The position numbers were made by a program, and so were the translations under genes. Positions 17,107 through 26,294 of a stretch of 64,000 nucleotides of DNA are shown in pieces. The notes beneath the pieces are model-generated. The model saw only the letters and a list, made by a program, of their open reading frames with translations, did not search any database and was not told the DNA's origin. The stretch spans positions 1,240,001 through 1,304,000 of the forward strand of contig NZ_CP016279.1 in the NCBI RefSeq assembly GCF_001542625.1, given 5' to 3'. This DNA is from Streptomyces griseochromogenes. Lineage in GTDB: Bacteria > Actinomycetota > Actinomycetes > Streptomycetales > Streptomycetaceae. The stretch's first letter is position 1. Each line of letters opens with the position of its first letter.

Positions 17107-17139
17107 AAAGCCCCTCCCCGTCCTTAGGGGAGGGGCTTT
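17107..17139 (+). terminator. Terminator of the SLT gene
   Basis: AAAGCCCCTCCCC (17107-17119) pairs perfectly with 17127-17139 around a 7-base loop, 55 bases after the stop codon. Confidence 0.85.
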
Positions 17140-17219
17140 CGCCCTGTACGGTCGTATGCGAACGGCTCCAGGGGGGAGTGGTGGCGAGCACGCGGGGACG
17201 CGGGGGAAGAGGACGGATC

Positions 17220-18530
17220 ATGTCGCGAGTGCCAGGGTGGCTCGGCCGGCTCGGAGCCGGCCTCACCGAAGTGAGCGAGCGCCTGGACGAGCGTCGTGCC
17301 GAGGTGGAGAAGGAGACCGAGCCCGAGCCGGCCGCCCCGGTCGCCGTCGCGGACGAGGCGCCGCCCGCGCCCCGGCCCGCGCCGACGACCGGCCCCCGCC
17401 CCGATCCCGCCGAGGCCGTCCCCTGGGGTGTGCGGGTCGCGGCCGAGGCCGGGTGGCGGCTGCTGGTCCTCGCCGGCACCGTCTGGGTGCTGATGCGGGT
17501 CATCAGCGCCGTACAGCTGGTGGTCTTCGCCTTCGTCATCGCGCTGCTGATCACCGCGCTGCTCCAGCCGACGGTCGCCCGGCTCAGGCGCTACGGCGTG
17601 CCGCGCGGCCCGGCCACCGCGATGACCGCCATCCTCGGCTTCGTCATCATGGGCCTGATGGGCTGGTTCGTGACCTGGCAGGTCATGGAGAACATCGACA
17701 GCCTCTCCAACCAGATCCAGAGCGGCATCGACGATCTGCGCAACTGGCTCCTGAAGAGCCCCTTCCACGTCACCGACAAGCAGATCAACCAGATCGCCAA
17801 GAACCTCCGCGAGGCGATCGGCGCGAACGCCGACCAGATAACCTCCGCGGGCCTGGAGGGTGTTCAGGTCATCGTCGAGGCCCTGACCGGCATCCTGCTG
17901 GTGTTCTTCTCGACGCTGTTCCTGCTCTACGACGGCGAGCGCATCTGGCAGTGGTTCCTGAAGCTGGTGCCCGCCGCGGCCCGCCCGGGCGTGGCCGGCG
18001 CCGGCCCGCGCGCCTGGCGCACCCTGACGGCCTACGTCCGCGGCACCGTCCTGGTCGCCCTGATCGACGCCATCTTCATCGGCATGGGCATCTACTTCCT
18101 GGACGTGCCGATGGCCGTCCCGCTGGCCGTCTTCATCTTCCTGTTCTCCTTCATCCCCCTGGTCGGTGCCGTCGCCTCCGGCGCGCTGGCCGTGATCGTG
18201 GCGCTGGTGACGCAGGGCGTCTTCACGGCCGTCATGACCCTCATCGTGGTCCTCGCCGTCCAGCAGATCGAGGGCCACGTCCTGCAGCCGTTCATCCTCG
18301 GCCGCGCGGTCCGCGTCCACCCGCTCGCCGTGGTCCTCACGGTGGCGGCCGGCGGCATGGTGGCCGGCATCGGCGGCGCGGTGGTCGCCGTACCGCTGGT
18401 GGCGGTGACGAACACGGTGGTGGGGTATCTGCGGCAGTATTCGCTCGAGATGCAGAGCCGGCAAACGTCCGCGGCGGCCGAGGAAACGGCGGCCGAGCCG
18501 CATGCGGAAGACCCCGCCCACCAAGGGTGA
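17220..18530 (+). CDS. AI-2E family transporter (PerM-like permease)
   Basis: 436 residues from ATG 17220 (GGAAGAGGA upstream); a GTG near 17179 is an alternative. An acidic Pro-rich cytoplasmic N-terminus (20-75) precedes eight or so transmembrane segments. The family core is clear: VFAFVIALLITALLQPTVARLRRYGVPRG, the soluble helical insert, VFFSTLFLLYDGERIWQWFLKLVP, TAYVRGTVLVALIDAIFIGMG, and IEGHVLQPFILGRAVRVHPLAVVL. Substrate is unknown for most members. The stop lies inside a bidirectional terminator facing ahpD. Confidence 0.92.
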   Translation: MSRVPGWLGRLGAGLTEVSERLDERRAEVEKETEPEPAAPVAVADEAPPAPRPAPTTGPRPDPAEAVPWGVRVAAEAGWRLLVLAGTVWVLMRVISAVQLVVFAFVIALLITALLQPTVARLRRYGVPRGPATAMTAILGFVIMGLMGWFVTWQVMENIDSLSNQIQSGIDDLRNWLLKSPFHVTDKQINQIAKNLREAIGANADQITSAGLEGVQVIVEALTGILLVFFSTLFLLYDGERIWQWFLKLVPAAARPGVAGAGPRAWRTLTAYVRGTVLVALIDAIFIGMGIYFLDVPMAVPLAVFIFLFSFIPLVGAVASGALAVIVALVTQGVFTAVMTLIVVLAVQQIEGHVLQPFILGRAVRVHPLAVVLTVAAGGMVAGIGGAVVAVPLVAVTNTVVGYLRQYSLEMQSRQTSAAAEETAAEPHAEDPAHQG

Positions 18531-18540
18531 GCGGGGTCTT
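18508..18540. terminator. Bidirectional terminator between the AI-2E permease and ahpD
   Basis: AAGACCCCGC (18508-18517) pairs with GCGGGGTCTT (18531-18540). It overlaps the end of the permease reading frame and precedes the ahpD stop by 12 bases, suiting the convergent arrangement. Confidence 0.75.
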
Positions 18541-18552
18541 ACGGAAGCCGGG

Positions 18553-19095
18553 TCACTCGGAGAGGACCGCCTCGGCGTCGAGCGTGACGCCGACCGCCTG
18601 AACCACAGAGGCGATCTTGAACGCCTCCTGGACCACCTCACGGTCGACCCCGGCCTTGCGCAGCACCTGCTCGTGCGAGTCCAGGCACAGCCCGCAGCCG
18701 TTGATCGCGGAGACCGCGAACGACCACAGCTCGAAGTCGACCTTCTCCACGCCCGGGTTGCCGATGACGTTCATCCGCAGACCCGCGCGCAGGGTGCCGT
18801 ACTCGTGGTCGGACAGCAGGTGACGCGTCCGGTAGAAGACGTTGTTCATCGCCATGACGGCGGCCGCGGCCTTCGCCGCGGTGTACGCCTCGGGCGTGAG
18901 GTTCGCCTTCGCCTCCGGCTCCAGCTCGCGCAGCACGATCGGGGAACGGGAGGCGATGGCGGTCGCCAGCACCGTGCCCCACAGCTGCTGCGCCGGCAGG
19001 TCGGAGTTGCCGATGACCGAGCCCAGGTTGAGCTTCAGGTCCTTGGCGTAGTCCGGGACGCGGGACTTGAGGGAGTCGAGGGACAACTCACTCAC
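18553..19095 (-). CDS. ahpD: Alkylhydroperoxidase AhpD
   Basis: 180 residues. The catalytic motif CGLCLDSHE (Cys134, Cys137, His141) is intact, and the helical AhpD fold is clear throughout ([41 protein letters not shown]). In actinobacteria AhpD reduces AhpC, linking it to lipoamide-type reductants, and has weak peroxidase activity of its own. It starts 8 bases inside the end of ahpC, so the two are co-transcribed and coupled under divergent OxyR. Confidence 0.96.
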   Translation of the reverse strand: MSELSLDSLKSRVPDYAKDLKLNLGSVIGNSDLPAQQLWGTVLATAIASRSPIVLRELEPEAKANLTPEAYTAAKAAAAVMAMNNVFYRTRHLLSDHEYGTLRAGLRMNVIGNPGVEKVDFELWSFAVSAINGCGLCLDSHEQVLRKAGVDREVVQEAFKIASVVQAVGVTLDAEAVLSE

Positions 19096-19642
19096 CGGCC
19101 AGCAGCGCGACCGGGTCCAGCGTCTCGTCGCCCTTGCTCCAGTTGCACGGGCACAGCTCGTCCGTCTGCAGGGCGTCCAGGACCCGCAGGACCTCCTTGG
19201 GGTTACGGCCGACGGAGCCGGCGGTCACCATGGAGAACTGGATCTCGTTGTTCTGGTCGACGATGAAGACGGCGCGCTTGGCGAAGCCGTCCTCGCCCTC
19301 GATGCCCAGGTCGCGCATGAGCTCGTGCTTGGAGTCGGCCAGCATCGGGAACGGCAGGTCGCGCAGGTCGTCGTGGTCCTTGCGCCAGGCGTGGTGGACG
19401 AACTCGGAGTCACCGGAGAAGCCGAGGACCTGCGCGTCGCGGTCGGCGAACTCGTCGTTCAGCTTGCCGAACGCGGCGATCTCGGTCGGGCACACGAAGG
19501 TGAAGTCCTTGGGCCACGCAAAGATGATCTTCCACTTGCCCTCGTAGGTCTTGTGGTTGATCGTCTCGAACTCCTTGCCCTTCTCCAGCGAGACACAGGC
19601 GGTCAGTTCGAACTCGGGGAACTTGTCACCGACAGTGAGCAC
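19088..19642 (-). CDS. ahpC: Peroxiredoxin AhpC
   Basis: 184 residues from GTG 19642 (AAGGAGA upstream); the longer open frame to 19756 would start inside the promoter. Peroxidatic Cys51 (DFTFVCPTE) and resolving cysteine region ELCPCNW (Cys164, Cys166) are present. It reduces organic peroxides and hydrogen peroxide together with AhpD. It is transcribed divergently from oxyR and the promoter is visible at 19728-19756. Confidence 0.96.
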   Translation of the reverse strand: MLTVGDKFPEFELTACVSLEKGKEFETINHKTYEGKWKIIFAWPKDFTFVCPTEIAAFGKLNDEFADRDAQVLGFSGDSEFVHHAWRKDHDDLRDLPFPMLADSKHELMRDLGIEGEDGFAKRAVFIVDQNNEIQFSMVTAGSVGRNPKEVLRVLDALQTDELCPCNWSKGDETLDPVALLAGE

Positions 19643-19727
19643 GTGCTCTCCTTGCAGCGAAGAAAGACCCCTTTTGAGGGTATTTCTCGTATGGGTTGGA
19701 CGCTGTCGATGTTGGCACAGGGTGCAT

Positions 19728-19756
19728 TGATTAGGGAAATAGCTACACTTGGTCAA
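19728..19756 (-). promoter_or_regulatory. Predicted ahpC promoter in the ahpC-oxyR intergenic region
   Basis: On the minus strand TTGACC (19756-19751) and TAATCA (19733-19728) are separated by 17 bases, a good vegetative promoter match, about 85 bases upstream of the ahpC start. The -35 region lies only 22 bases from the oxyR GTG, so OxyR bound here could act on both genes. Confidence 0.6.
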
Positions 19757-19777
19757 GTTGATCGGAGGTGGCTATCA

Positions 19778-20731
19778 GTGACCATCAGTAGCGGCAAGCG
19801 GAAGCAGCCCAGCCTGTCCCAGCTGCGAGCCTTCGCCGCCGTGGCCGAGCATCTGCATTTCCGGGACGCGGCGGCCGCCATCGGGATGAGCCAGCCCGCG
19901 CTGTCCGGGGCGGTCTCGGCGCTGGAGGAATCACTGGGCGTGACCCTTCTCGAGCGTACGACGCGCAAGGTGCTGCTCTCGCCGGCCGGTGAGCGGCTGG
20001 CCGTCCGGGCGAAGGCGGTGCTGGCCGCCGTCGGGGCGCTGATGGAGGAGGCCGAGGCGGTCCGGGCGCCGTTCACGGGGGCGCTGCGGCTCGGGGTCAT
20101 CCCGACCGTCGCGCCGTACCTGCTGCCCACCGTGCTGCGGCTGGTGCACGAGCGTTATCCGCACCTCGACCTCCAGGTGCACGAGGAGCAGACCGCGAGC
20201 CTCATCGACGGCCTGAACTCGGGCCGGCTCGACCTGCTGCTGCTGGCCGTCCCGCTCGGCGTTCCCGGCGTCGTGGAACTCCCGCTCTTCGACGAGGACT
20301 TCATGCTCGTCACCCCGCTGGACCACTGGCTCGGCGGACGCGAGGGCATCCCGCGCGAGGCGCTGAAGGAGCTGAACCTGCTGCTCCTGGACGAGGGGCA
20401 CTGCCTGCGCGACCAGGCCCTGGACATCTGCCGCGAGGCGGGGCGCAAGGACGCGCCGGTCACCACCACGGCCGCCGGACTCTCCACCCTCGTTCAGCTC
20501 GTCGCCGGCGGCCTCGGCTGCACCCTGCTCCCGCGCACCGCCCTCAAGCTGGAGACCACCCGCAGCAGCCAGCTCCTGACCGGCTCCTTCGCCGAGCCCG
20601 CCCCGAGCCGCCGTATCGCCCTCGCCATGCGCTCCGGCGCGGCCCGCGGCGCGGAGTACGAGCAGCTGGCGGCCGCCCTGCGCGAGGCGATGCGCCCGCT
20701 GCCGGTGCGGGTGTGGGACGGCAACGGCTGA
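19778..20731 (+). CDS. oxyR: LysR-type peroxide sensor OxyR
   Basis: 317 residues from GTG 19778 with CGGAGG upstream. N-terminal winged helix (LSQLRAFAAVAEHLHFRDAAAAIGMSQPALSGAVSALEESLG) and a substrate-binding-like regulatory domain. Cys209 and Cys218 (GHCLRDQALDIC) match the Cys199/Cys208 pair that forms the regulatory disulfide in E. coli OxyR. Divergent from ahpCD, its expected target. A 190-base region follows before the next operon. Confidence 0.95.
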   Translation: MTISSGKRKQPSLSQLRAFAAVAEHLHFRDAAAAIGMSQPALSGAVSALEESLGVTLLERTTRKVLLSPAGERLAVRAKAVLAAVGALMEEAEAVRAPFTGALRLGVIPTVAPYLLPTVLRLVHERYPHLDLQVHEEQTASLIDGLNSGRLDLLLLAVPLGVPGVVELPLFDEDFMLVTPLDHWLGGREGIPREALKELNLLLLDEGHCLRDQALDICREAGRKDAPVTTTAAGLSTLVQLVAGGLGCTLLPRTALKLETTRSSQLLTGSFAEPAPSRRIALAMRSGAARGAEYEQLAAALREAMRPLPVRVWDGNG

Positions 20732-20920
20732 CAGCCCGGCGCCCCCATGTCGAAAACGTTCAAATGAGCTACGCGCAAAGCGAGTTGAACGGCATCAATC
20801 ACCAACTTCAGCCAGCTGGGGACAGGTCGGAAAGACCTGGCTGAAACACGCCTGCGAACTGATACACATACCCCCTCAGTGCGACGCGTCAAGCGTCTGT
20901 GCGACCTGCCAAGGGGAGTG

Positions 20921-21814
20921 ATGTCGGACGTTCGGGACGCCCTGGGCCGCGTCGGTCACGACCGGCTGGCGCACGCCCTCGCGGTCTGCGGGCAGGCGGA
21001 GTTCACCGGGGAGCTGCGGGTGTCCGGCCGGCCCGGCGGCGCCTTCCACCTGAGGGACGGACTCGTCGTCGCGGCCGAGAGCCCCGGCGCCCCCGGCCCC
21101 GACGTCCTGCTGCTGCGCACCGACCGCATCGACGCCGAGCGATGGGCCGGGCTGGTGCGGGAGTCCGGCGGGGCCCGCTGGCCGGCCGCGGCGCTGGTCG
21201 CCCGCGGCTACGCGGGAGCCGCTCAGCTCAGGGTGGTGTGCGTGATGGCGCTCCAGGACGCCGCCTTCGCCATCGCCGCGGGCCGGGTGGACGGCTGCGA
21301 ACACCTCGCCGGCACCGAACCGCACGCCCCGGTCGCCGTCGGCGAGGCCCCCGCCCGGCTGATGCAGGACGCGGCCCGCAAGCTCGCCGCCCTCGCCGCG
21401 CTGCCGTACCCGGTGGGCCCCGAGCGGGAACGCCCCCTGCCCGCCCCGTCGGCCGCCCGCCCGCTCACGCCCCTGCAGCAGGAGCTGCTCACCCACGCCG
21501 ACGGCCGCCGCACAGCGCGGGACCTGGCCTTCCGTGTCGGCCGGGGCGTCTACACCGTCACCGTCGAGGTCGCGCGGATGCTGGCCGAGGGGTTCCTGGA
21601 GTGTCCCGGCACACCGGCCACGATCCCCGTCCGGCTGCCGCCGGAGGTACGGGCCGTGCGGCACCGTGAACCGCCGCCGGAGTCACCCCCCATGCCCACT
21701 GTCCTGCCGCGCCGTGAACCCGGCGCCAGCGGCATCACCGAAGCCCTCGCCCCGCCCAGGCACGGGACGAGCTGGAAGGGGTTCTTCCGGCTGCGGCACC
21801 AGACCGCCGAGTGA
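20921..21814 (+). CDS. DUF4388-like protein heading a roadblock gene cluster
   Basis: 297 residues from ATG 20921 (AAGGGGA upstream). Residues about 10-150 resemble a DUF4388-type domain (HALAVCGQAEFTGELRVSGRPGGAFHLRDGLVVAAESPG). Then a Pro-rich linker and a winged-helix-like stretch (LTPLQQELLTHADGRRTARDLAFRVGRGVYTVTVEVARMLAEGFLEC). The C-terminus is Pro-rich. It is followed 61 bases later by two roadblock-type genes. The trio probably senses or transmits a signal, but partner and output are unknown. Confidence 0.75.
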   Translation: MSDVRDALGRVGHDRLAHALAVCGQAEFTGELRVSGRPGGAFHLRDGLVVAAESPGAPGPDVLLLRTDRIDAERWAGLVRESGGARWPAAALVARGYAGAAQLRVVCVMALQDAAFAIAAGRVDGCEHLAGTEPHAPVAVGEAPARLMQDAARKLAALAALPYPVGPERERPLPAPSAARPLTPLQQELLTHADGRRTARDLAFRVGRGVYTVTVEVARMLAEGFLECPGTPATIPVRLPPEVRAVRHREPPPESPPMPTVLPRREPGASGITEALAPPRHGTSWKGFFRLRHQTAE

Positions 21815-21875
21815 GAAGGGCGGACGGCCCGCCGCGACGGACGGACCCGAACGGAGAAAGAGGGAGTTCCACCAG

Positions 21876-22262
21876 ATGAATCGCGAAGCGCTGGCGCTGG
21901 AGATGCGCGGGCTGCGGGAACGGGTGACCGGTATCACCGATACCGCCGTCGCGGCCGCGGACGGTCTGCTCATCGCGTCCGACACCGCCGAATCGATCGA
22001 CCCGGAGGGGCTCGCCGCCCTCGCCGCGGCCGGACTCGGCCTCGCCCGCCGCACCACCCAGGCCACCGCGCGCGGAGCGCTGCGGCAGACCGTGGCGTAC
22101 GGCAGCCACGGCTGTGCCGCGTTCTACGCCGTGGGCGACACGGCACTGATGGTCGTGCTCGGCGACGAGGGACTCGACCTGGAGAGCCTGCACCGGGCGA
22201 CCCGGCCGGCCCTCGACCGCATCGGCTCGATCCTCACCGAAAAGACCACCGAAGGAGTGTGA
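21876..22262 (+). CDS. Roadblock/LC7 domain protein
   Basis: 128 residues from ATG 21876 (GAGGGAG upstream). The roadblock fold is clear: LRERVTGITDTAVAAADGLLIASDT, then GLARRTTQATARGALRQTVAYGSHGCAAFYAVGDTALMVVLGDEGLDLE. In actinobacterial conservons such proteins regulate a small MglA-type GTPase, but no GTPase, DUF742 or histidine kinase gene accompanies it here. Only four bases separate it from the next gene. Confidence 0.88.
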   Translation: MNREALALEMRGLRERVTGITDTAVAAADGLLIASDTAESIDPEGLAALAAAGLGLARRTTQATARGALRQTVAYGSHGCAAFYAVGDTALMVVLGDEGLDLESLHRATRPALDRIGSILTEKTTEGV

Positions 22263-22266
22263 AGGG

Positions 22267-22695
22267 ATGGCGACGAAGCGTATGACCCCGGGTTTCTCCG
22301 ACCAGGTGATGAGCCTGGTCAAGTCGCTGCGATCGAACGCGCCCGACTGCGTCGCGGCCGGCGTGGTCGACATGTCCACCGGCATGCTGTTGTCGTACGA
22401 GACCGTCGACAACCACCCGCCCGAGGTCCTGGACCTGCTGGCCGGAGCCACCCTCGACCTGTTCCAGGGGCGTACGGTCGTGATGATCGAGGACATCTTC
22501 AAAGAACGCCGTGGGGTCAGCGACGACTCCCACTTCTTCCAGGAGATCCTCGTCAACAGCGAGAACCTCACCCACCTTTTCGTGCGGATGAACGAGCAGC
22601 AGGACGTCGTCGCGGTCGTCGTCTGCCGTAAGTCGGTGAACGTCGGCATGCTGCTGGCCCAGGCGCGCAGGGTGGTGCGCGAGCACAGCCTGTGA
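22267..22695 (+). CDS. Roadblock-like (profilin-fold) protein
   Basis: 142 residues from ATG 22267. It has the same beta-rich sensory plan as its neighbour (DCVAAGVVDMSTGMLLSYETV, then LTHLFVRMNEQQDVVAVVVCRKSVNVGMLLAQARRVV), with an insert of acidic and aromatic residues in the middle. Distant roadblock/LC7 member is my best reading; exact family not recognised. Last gene of the three-gene operon, ended by a perfect hairpin. Confidence 0.7.
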   Translation: MATKRMTPGFSDQVMSLVKSLRSNAPDCVAAGVVDMSTGMLLSYETVDNHPPEVLDLLAGATLDLFQGRTVVMIEDIFKERRGVSDDSHFFQEILVNSENLTHLFVRMNEQQDVVAVVVCRKSVNVGMLLAQARRVVREHSL

Positions 22696-22704
22696 GGAAC
22701 GGGA

Positions 22705-22735
22705 CATGGGCCCTTCCCGGCGGGAAGGGCCCATG
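22705..22735. terminator. Bidirectional terminator with perfect 14-bp stem
   Basis: CATGGGCCCTTCCC (22705-22718) pairs exactly with 22722-22735 around a 3-base loop. It sits between convergent operons (roadblock trio and ABC exporter). Confidence 0.85.
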
Positions 22736-22746
22736 CGAGGGGTGCG

Positions 22747-25068
22747 CTATTCGGTGCGCAGGCCCTCCGCGCGCATCAGCCGCAGCAGCGGCGGCAGGCT
22801 GAGCAGGGTGACCGCGAGGACGACTGCCGCGCCGACACCGGCCATCGCCAGCACGCTCGGCCAGTCCACGCCCACCGTCGTGCCCACCATCTTCAGCAGC
22901 ACCACGCCCAGCGTCAGCCCCACGGCCGAGGCGAGCAGCAGCCCGAGCGCGATCGGGATCGCCGTCTGCCACAGCACCGACAGGCTCAGGGTGCGCCGCC
23001 GGGTGCCGAAGGCCACCAGCGCCGACAGGAGCTTCTTGCGCTCGCGCAGCTGCTCCAGCTGCGACACCAGCAGGCTCGCGCCGATCAGCGCCAGCACACA
23101 GGTGGCGCCGACGAACACCCCGGTGCGGATGGAGTTGAACTGCTGGGACCGCTCGGTGGACGACCACACCATCGTGTCCGCCAGCGGGTCCATGGCCGCA
23201 GCCGTGTTGCGGACGTACTCGTGCGCGTCCTTCACCGAGTCGTCGAGCTTGACGAACACCGATCCGCCCACCACGTGGCTCATCCGGGCGGGCACGGCGG
23301 ACGGTGTCATCAGCACGCCGCTGTCCGTGGTCCCGTTCGGGCCGACGATCGCACGGGCCGGCTTCAGGCCGCCCGGTACCGTCCAGAACGCCTTCGGGCC
23401 CGGCATCCTGCCCTGGCTCGTGTCGATGCGGATCCTGTGCCCCGGCCGGATGAGCTTGGCCACCTCGGCGTCGCCGTCCCCGCCCCTCGCCAGGAACATG
23501 TCCCCGTCGCGGCAGGACGCGAGCCGCGCCACCTCCCGCAGGTTGTCGCAGGTACCGACGGTCACCAGGACCGTGGAGTCGCCCTCGCCACCCAGTTCGG
23601 CGCTGCCCAGCACGGTGGCCTCGCGCACCCCGTTGGTGGCGGAGAACTTCTTGGCGGCCGGGCTGAAGTCGATGCCCTGCGACAGGTTGACCTGCATCTG
23701 TATGCGGCCGGGGTCCTGCCCGGTGCGCTTGGTGAAGTTGCCCTGGATGCCCGCGAACAGCATCTGGAGCGCGATCGCCCCGGCCACCGCGACCGCGATG
23801 CCGTTCACCATGCGGGCCGCCGATCCGCTGCTCAGCTGCAGCCGCCGTACGGCGAGTTGCCAGGCGACACTGCCCGGGCCGAGCCGCGCCACCACCGCCT
23901 CGACGACCCACGGCAGCAGCGCGGTGACGCCGATGAGCAGCAGCATGACGCCGCCGATCACCAGGTACTCGTTGAAGTCGCCGTTCGAGTCGCCCTGGCC
24001 GATCATCGGGGCGAGCATCGCGAGCCCACCCAGGGGCAGCAGCAGCCGCCACCACAGCCGGCGGCGCGCGGGCTTGGCCGTACGGACCACGCCCAGCGGC
24101 TCGATGACCACTCCGCGCAGCGCGAACAGCGTGACCAGCACCGCCGCCGCCGGAACCGCGAGGGCCACCAGGGCGGCCAGCTCGGGCGAGGGGTCGAGAT
24201 CGCTGGGGAACACACTGACGTCCATGATCTCGACCGAGCCCGCCAGCTGCCGGCCGAGCAGGAAGAAGACGGCGCCGAAGACCAGTCCGACCAGTGAACC
24301 GGTGAGTGCCTCGCCCGCCGCGATCCGCCGGGTCATCCGGCTGTCGGAGCCGACCAGCCTGAGCGCGGCCAGCCTCCGGTCGCGCCGCTCGCCGCCGAAC
24401 CGTACGGCCGCGGCGATGAACACGGCGACCGGCATCAGCAGCACCACGAAGGCGACCAGCACCAGCAGGAGCAGGACCGGGTTCATCGGGTCCGACGTCG
24501 TCTTCTGCTCCGGCCCGTACGTGTTGATGCGGGCCGTCCGCCATCCGTCGATGCGCGGGGCCAGGTCCTTCGCGCCGGCGTAGTAGGAGAGTTCGCGCGA
24601 GCCGACCAGGCCGCTCCGGCCGATCGTCCCGACGATCCGGTACGGCAGCCGCTCACGCAGCAGCTTGCCGTCACCGGAGTCCAGCAGGTTCTTCAGCTCG
24701 GGGGAGACGAGCATCTCGCCCGGCGCCGGGTACCTGGACAGGCCCGGCGGGACCGGTGCCCGCGGGCCCTCGGGCTCGACCAGCCGGCCGCGGATGTCCT
24801 TGCTGTGGTACGACGAGTCGGCGTCCGAGATCACCAGGGTGTCGGCGGCCTTGGGCCGGGACGAGACGAAGGTGTGGTCGGCGCGGGCCTCGCTGCGGTC
24901 GTTCCGCGTCGCCAGCGCGTTCGGGATCGCGGTGGTCAGCAGCAGCAGGGCCACGCCGAGGCCGACCCCGACCGCGGTCAGCAGCACCCTGACCCAGCCC
25001 TCGCGCCCGCCCGTGAAGGCGAACCGGGCCCCCATGCCCAGGTCGCGAGCCCATTGACGGGCATTCAT
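22747..25068 (-). CDS. FtsX-like ABC transporter permease
   Basis: 773 residues. One TM near the N-terminus (VRVLLTAVGVGLGVALLLLTTAIPNAL), an extracytoplasmic region, then two FtsX modules: about 225-320 (LLLVLVAFVVLLMPVAVFIAAAVRFGGERRDRRLAALRLVG) and the C-terminal 100 residues (VGATCVLALIGASLLVSQLEQLRERKKLLSALVAFGTRRR through LPPLLRLMRAEG). This is the MacB/YtrF-like permease plan of antimicrobial or lipoprotein export. Its start overlaps the ATPase stop by four bases and the operon is led by a PadR repressor. Confidence 0.93.
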   Translation of the reverse strand: MNARQWARDLGMGARFAFTGGREGWVRVLLTAVGVGLGVALLLLTTAIPNALATRNDRSEARADHTFVSSRPKAADTLVISDADSSYHSKDIRGRLVEPEGPRAPVPPGLSRYPAPGEMLVSPELKNLLDSGDGKLLRERLPYRIVGTIGRSGLVGSRELSYYAGAKDLAPRIDGWRTARINTYGPEQKTTSDPMNPVLLLLVLVAFVVLLMPVAVFIAAAVRFGGERRDRRLAALRLVGSDSRMTRRIAAGEALTGSLVGLVFGAVFFLLGRQLAGSVEIMDVSVFPSDLDPSPELAALVALAVPAAAVLVTLFALRGVVIEPLGVVRTAKPARRRLWWRLLLPLGGLAMLAPMIGQGDSNGDFNEYLVIGGVMLLLIGVTALLPWVVEAVVARLGPGSVAWQLAVRRLQLSSGSAARMVNGIAVAVAGAIALQMLFAGIQGNFTKRTGQDPGRIQMQVNLSQGIDFSPAAKKFSATNGVREATVLGSAELGGEGDSTVLVTVGTCDNLREVARLASCRDGDMFLARGGDGDAEVAKLIRPGHRIRIDTSQGRMPGPKAFWTVPGGLKPARAIVGPNGTTDSGVLMTPSAVPARMSHVVGGSVFVKLDDSVKDAHEYVRNTAAAMDPLADTMVWSSTERSQQFNSIRTGVFVGATCVLALIGASLLVSQLEQLRERKKLLSALVAFGTRRRTLSLSVLWQTAIPIALGLLLASAVGLTLGVVLLKMVGTTVGVDWPSVLAMAGVGAAVVLAVTLLSLPPLLRLMRAEGLRTE

Positions 25069-25763
25069 ACGATGCGCTCCATGTCCCGGGACTTGCCGTC
25101 GCGCACGACGATCTCGCGGTCGGAATAGGCGGCCACCCGGGCCTCGTGCGTGACGAGGACGACGGCCGCGTTGGTGGAGCGGGCCGCGTCCGTCAGCAGC
25201 TCCATCACGCGCTCGCCGTTGAGGGAGTCCAGCGCGCCGGTCGGCTCGTCGGCGAACAGCACCCGGGGGCCGGTGACCAGCGCCCGCGCCACGGCGACCC
25301 GCTGCCCCTGGCCGCCGGAGACCTCGCCGGGCCGCTTGCCCCTGAGGTCGTCGACCTCCAGGCGCTGCATCCAGCCCAGCGCCGCCTTCTCGGCCTCCTT
25401 GCGGGAGGTGCCGTTCAGCCGGAGCGGCAGCGCCACGTTCTCCACGCAGGTCAGCTCCGGTACGAGCTGCCCGAACTGGAAGACGAAGCCGAACTCGCTG
25501 CGCCGCAGCGCGCTGCGTTCGGCGTCGGACATGGTCGCCAGCTCGCGCCCGTTGTACGTGATCGAACCGGAGTCGGGCGGCACGATCCCGGCGAGGCAGT
25601 GCAGCAGCGTGGACTTGCCGGATCCGGAGGGGCCCATCACGGCGACGACCTCGCCGGGGTGGATGGAGAACTCGGCGCCGTCCAGGGCGAGCGTGGGGCC
25701 GTAGGCCTTGCGCAGGTTCTGGGCGGCGAGCAGGGTGCCCGGGGGAGGGGTGACGCCGGTCAT
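25065..25763 (-). CDS. ABC transporter ATP-binding protein (MacB/LolD type)
   Basis: 232 residues from ATG 25763 with GGAGG upstream. Walker A GPSGSGKS (44-51), Q-loop FQFGQLVPELTCVENV, signature VSGGQGQRVAVARAL, Walker B VLFADEPTGALDS and H-loop VTHEARV are all present. It powers the FtsX-like permease encoded next. The signature reads SGGQGQR instead of SGGQQQR, still functional in this class. ATGA-type overlaps on both sides mark one operon. Confidence 0.95.
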   Translation of the reverse strand: MTGVTPPPGTLLAAQNLRKAYGPTLALDGAEFSIHPGEVVAVMGPSGSGKSTLLHCLAGIVPPDSGSITYNGRELATMSDAERSALRRSEFGFVFQFGQLVPELTCVENVALPLRLNGTSRKEAEKAALGWMQRLEVDDLRGKRPGEVSGGQGQRVAVARALVTGPRVLFADEPTGALDSLNGERVMELLTDAARSTNAAVVLVTHEARVAAYSDREIVVRDGKSRDMERIV

Positions 25764-26284
25764 GCGGTCACCTCCGTGCGGAGCTTGTCGAGGCGGGCCG
25801 CGGTCAGCTCCAGCCAGCGCAGGTCGGCCTCCAGGTGGAACAGCGCGTGGTCGCAGATCAGCTGGTCCGCGAGGTCGCCCCGGCGCTTGCGGTCGGTCAG
25901 GATCCGCATGCTGCGCAGGTGCTCGGCGCGCTGGGTGTCGAGGATGACGGCCGCGTCCCGGTGGGTCAGCAGCGCGAGGACGACCTTGGTGTACAGGGTC
26001 GACTGGAGGTACTCCTCCGGCTTCTCCGGGGTCTGGAGCCACCGCTCCACATCGGTGATGCCGGCGTCGGTGACGGCGTACCGCTTGCGCTCGGGCCCGC
26101 CGCCCGCCTCGATCCCGTCGACTTCCACGAGCCCGTTCTTCAGCAGCCGGGACATCGTCGAGTAGACCTGGCCGTAGTGCAGCGGCCGGTCGTGACCGAA
26201 CTTCTCGTCGAAGGCCCGCTTCAGGTCGTAGCCGTGTCGGGGGCCGGACTCCAGGAGCCCTAGGAGGGTGTGACCGATGGACAT
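25760..26284 (-). CDS. PadR family transcriptional regulator
   Basis: 174 residues from ATG 26284 (MSIGHTLLGLLESGPRHGYDLKRAFDEKFG). Winged-helix PadR core with YGQVYSTMSRLLKNGLVEVDG and ERKRYAVTDAG, followed by the C-terminal dimerisation helices (Vir_act_alpha_C). It likely represses its own operon with the ABC exporter, responding to an exported toxic compound. A nested palindrome begins 11 bases upstream of the start codon. Confidence 0.93.
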   Translation of the reverse strand: MSIGHTLLGLLESGPRHGYDLKRAFDEKFGHDRPLHYGQVYSTMSRLLKNGLVEVDGIEAGGGPERKRYAVTDAGITDVERWLQTPEKPEEYLQSTLYTKVVLALLTHRDAAVILDTQRAEHLRSMRILTDRKRRGDLADQLICDHALFHLEADLRWLELTAARLDKLRTEVTA

Positions 26285-26294
26285 GAGAAGCACT

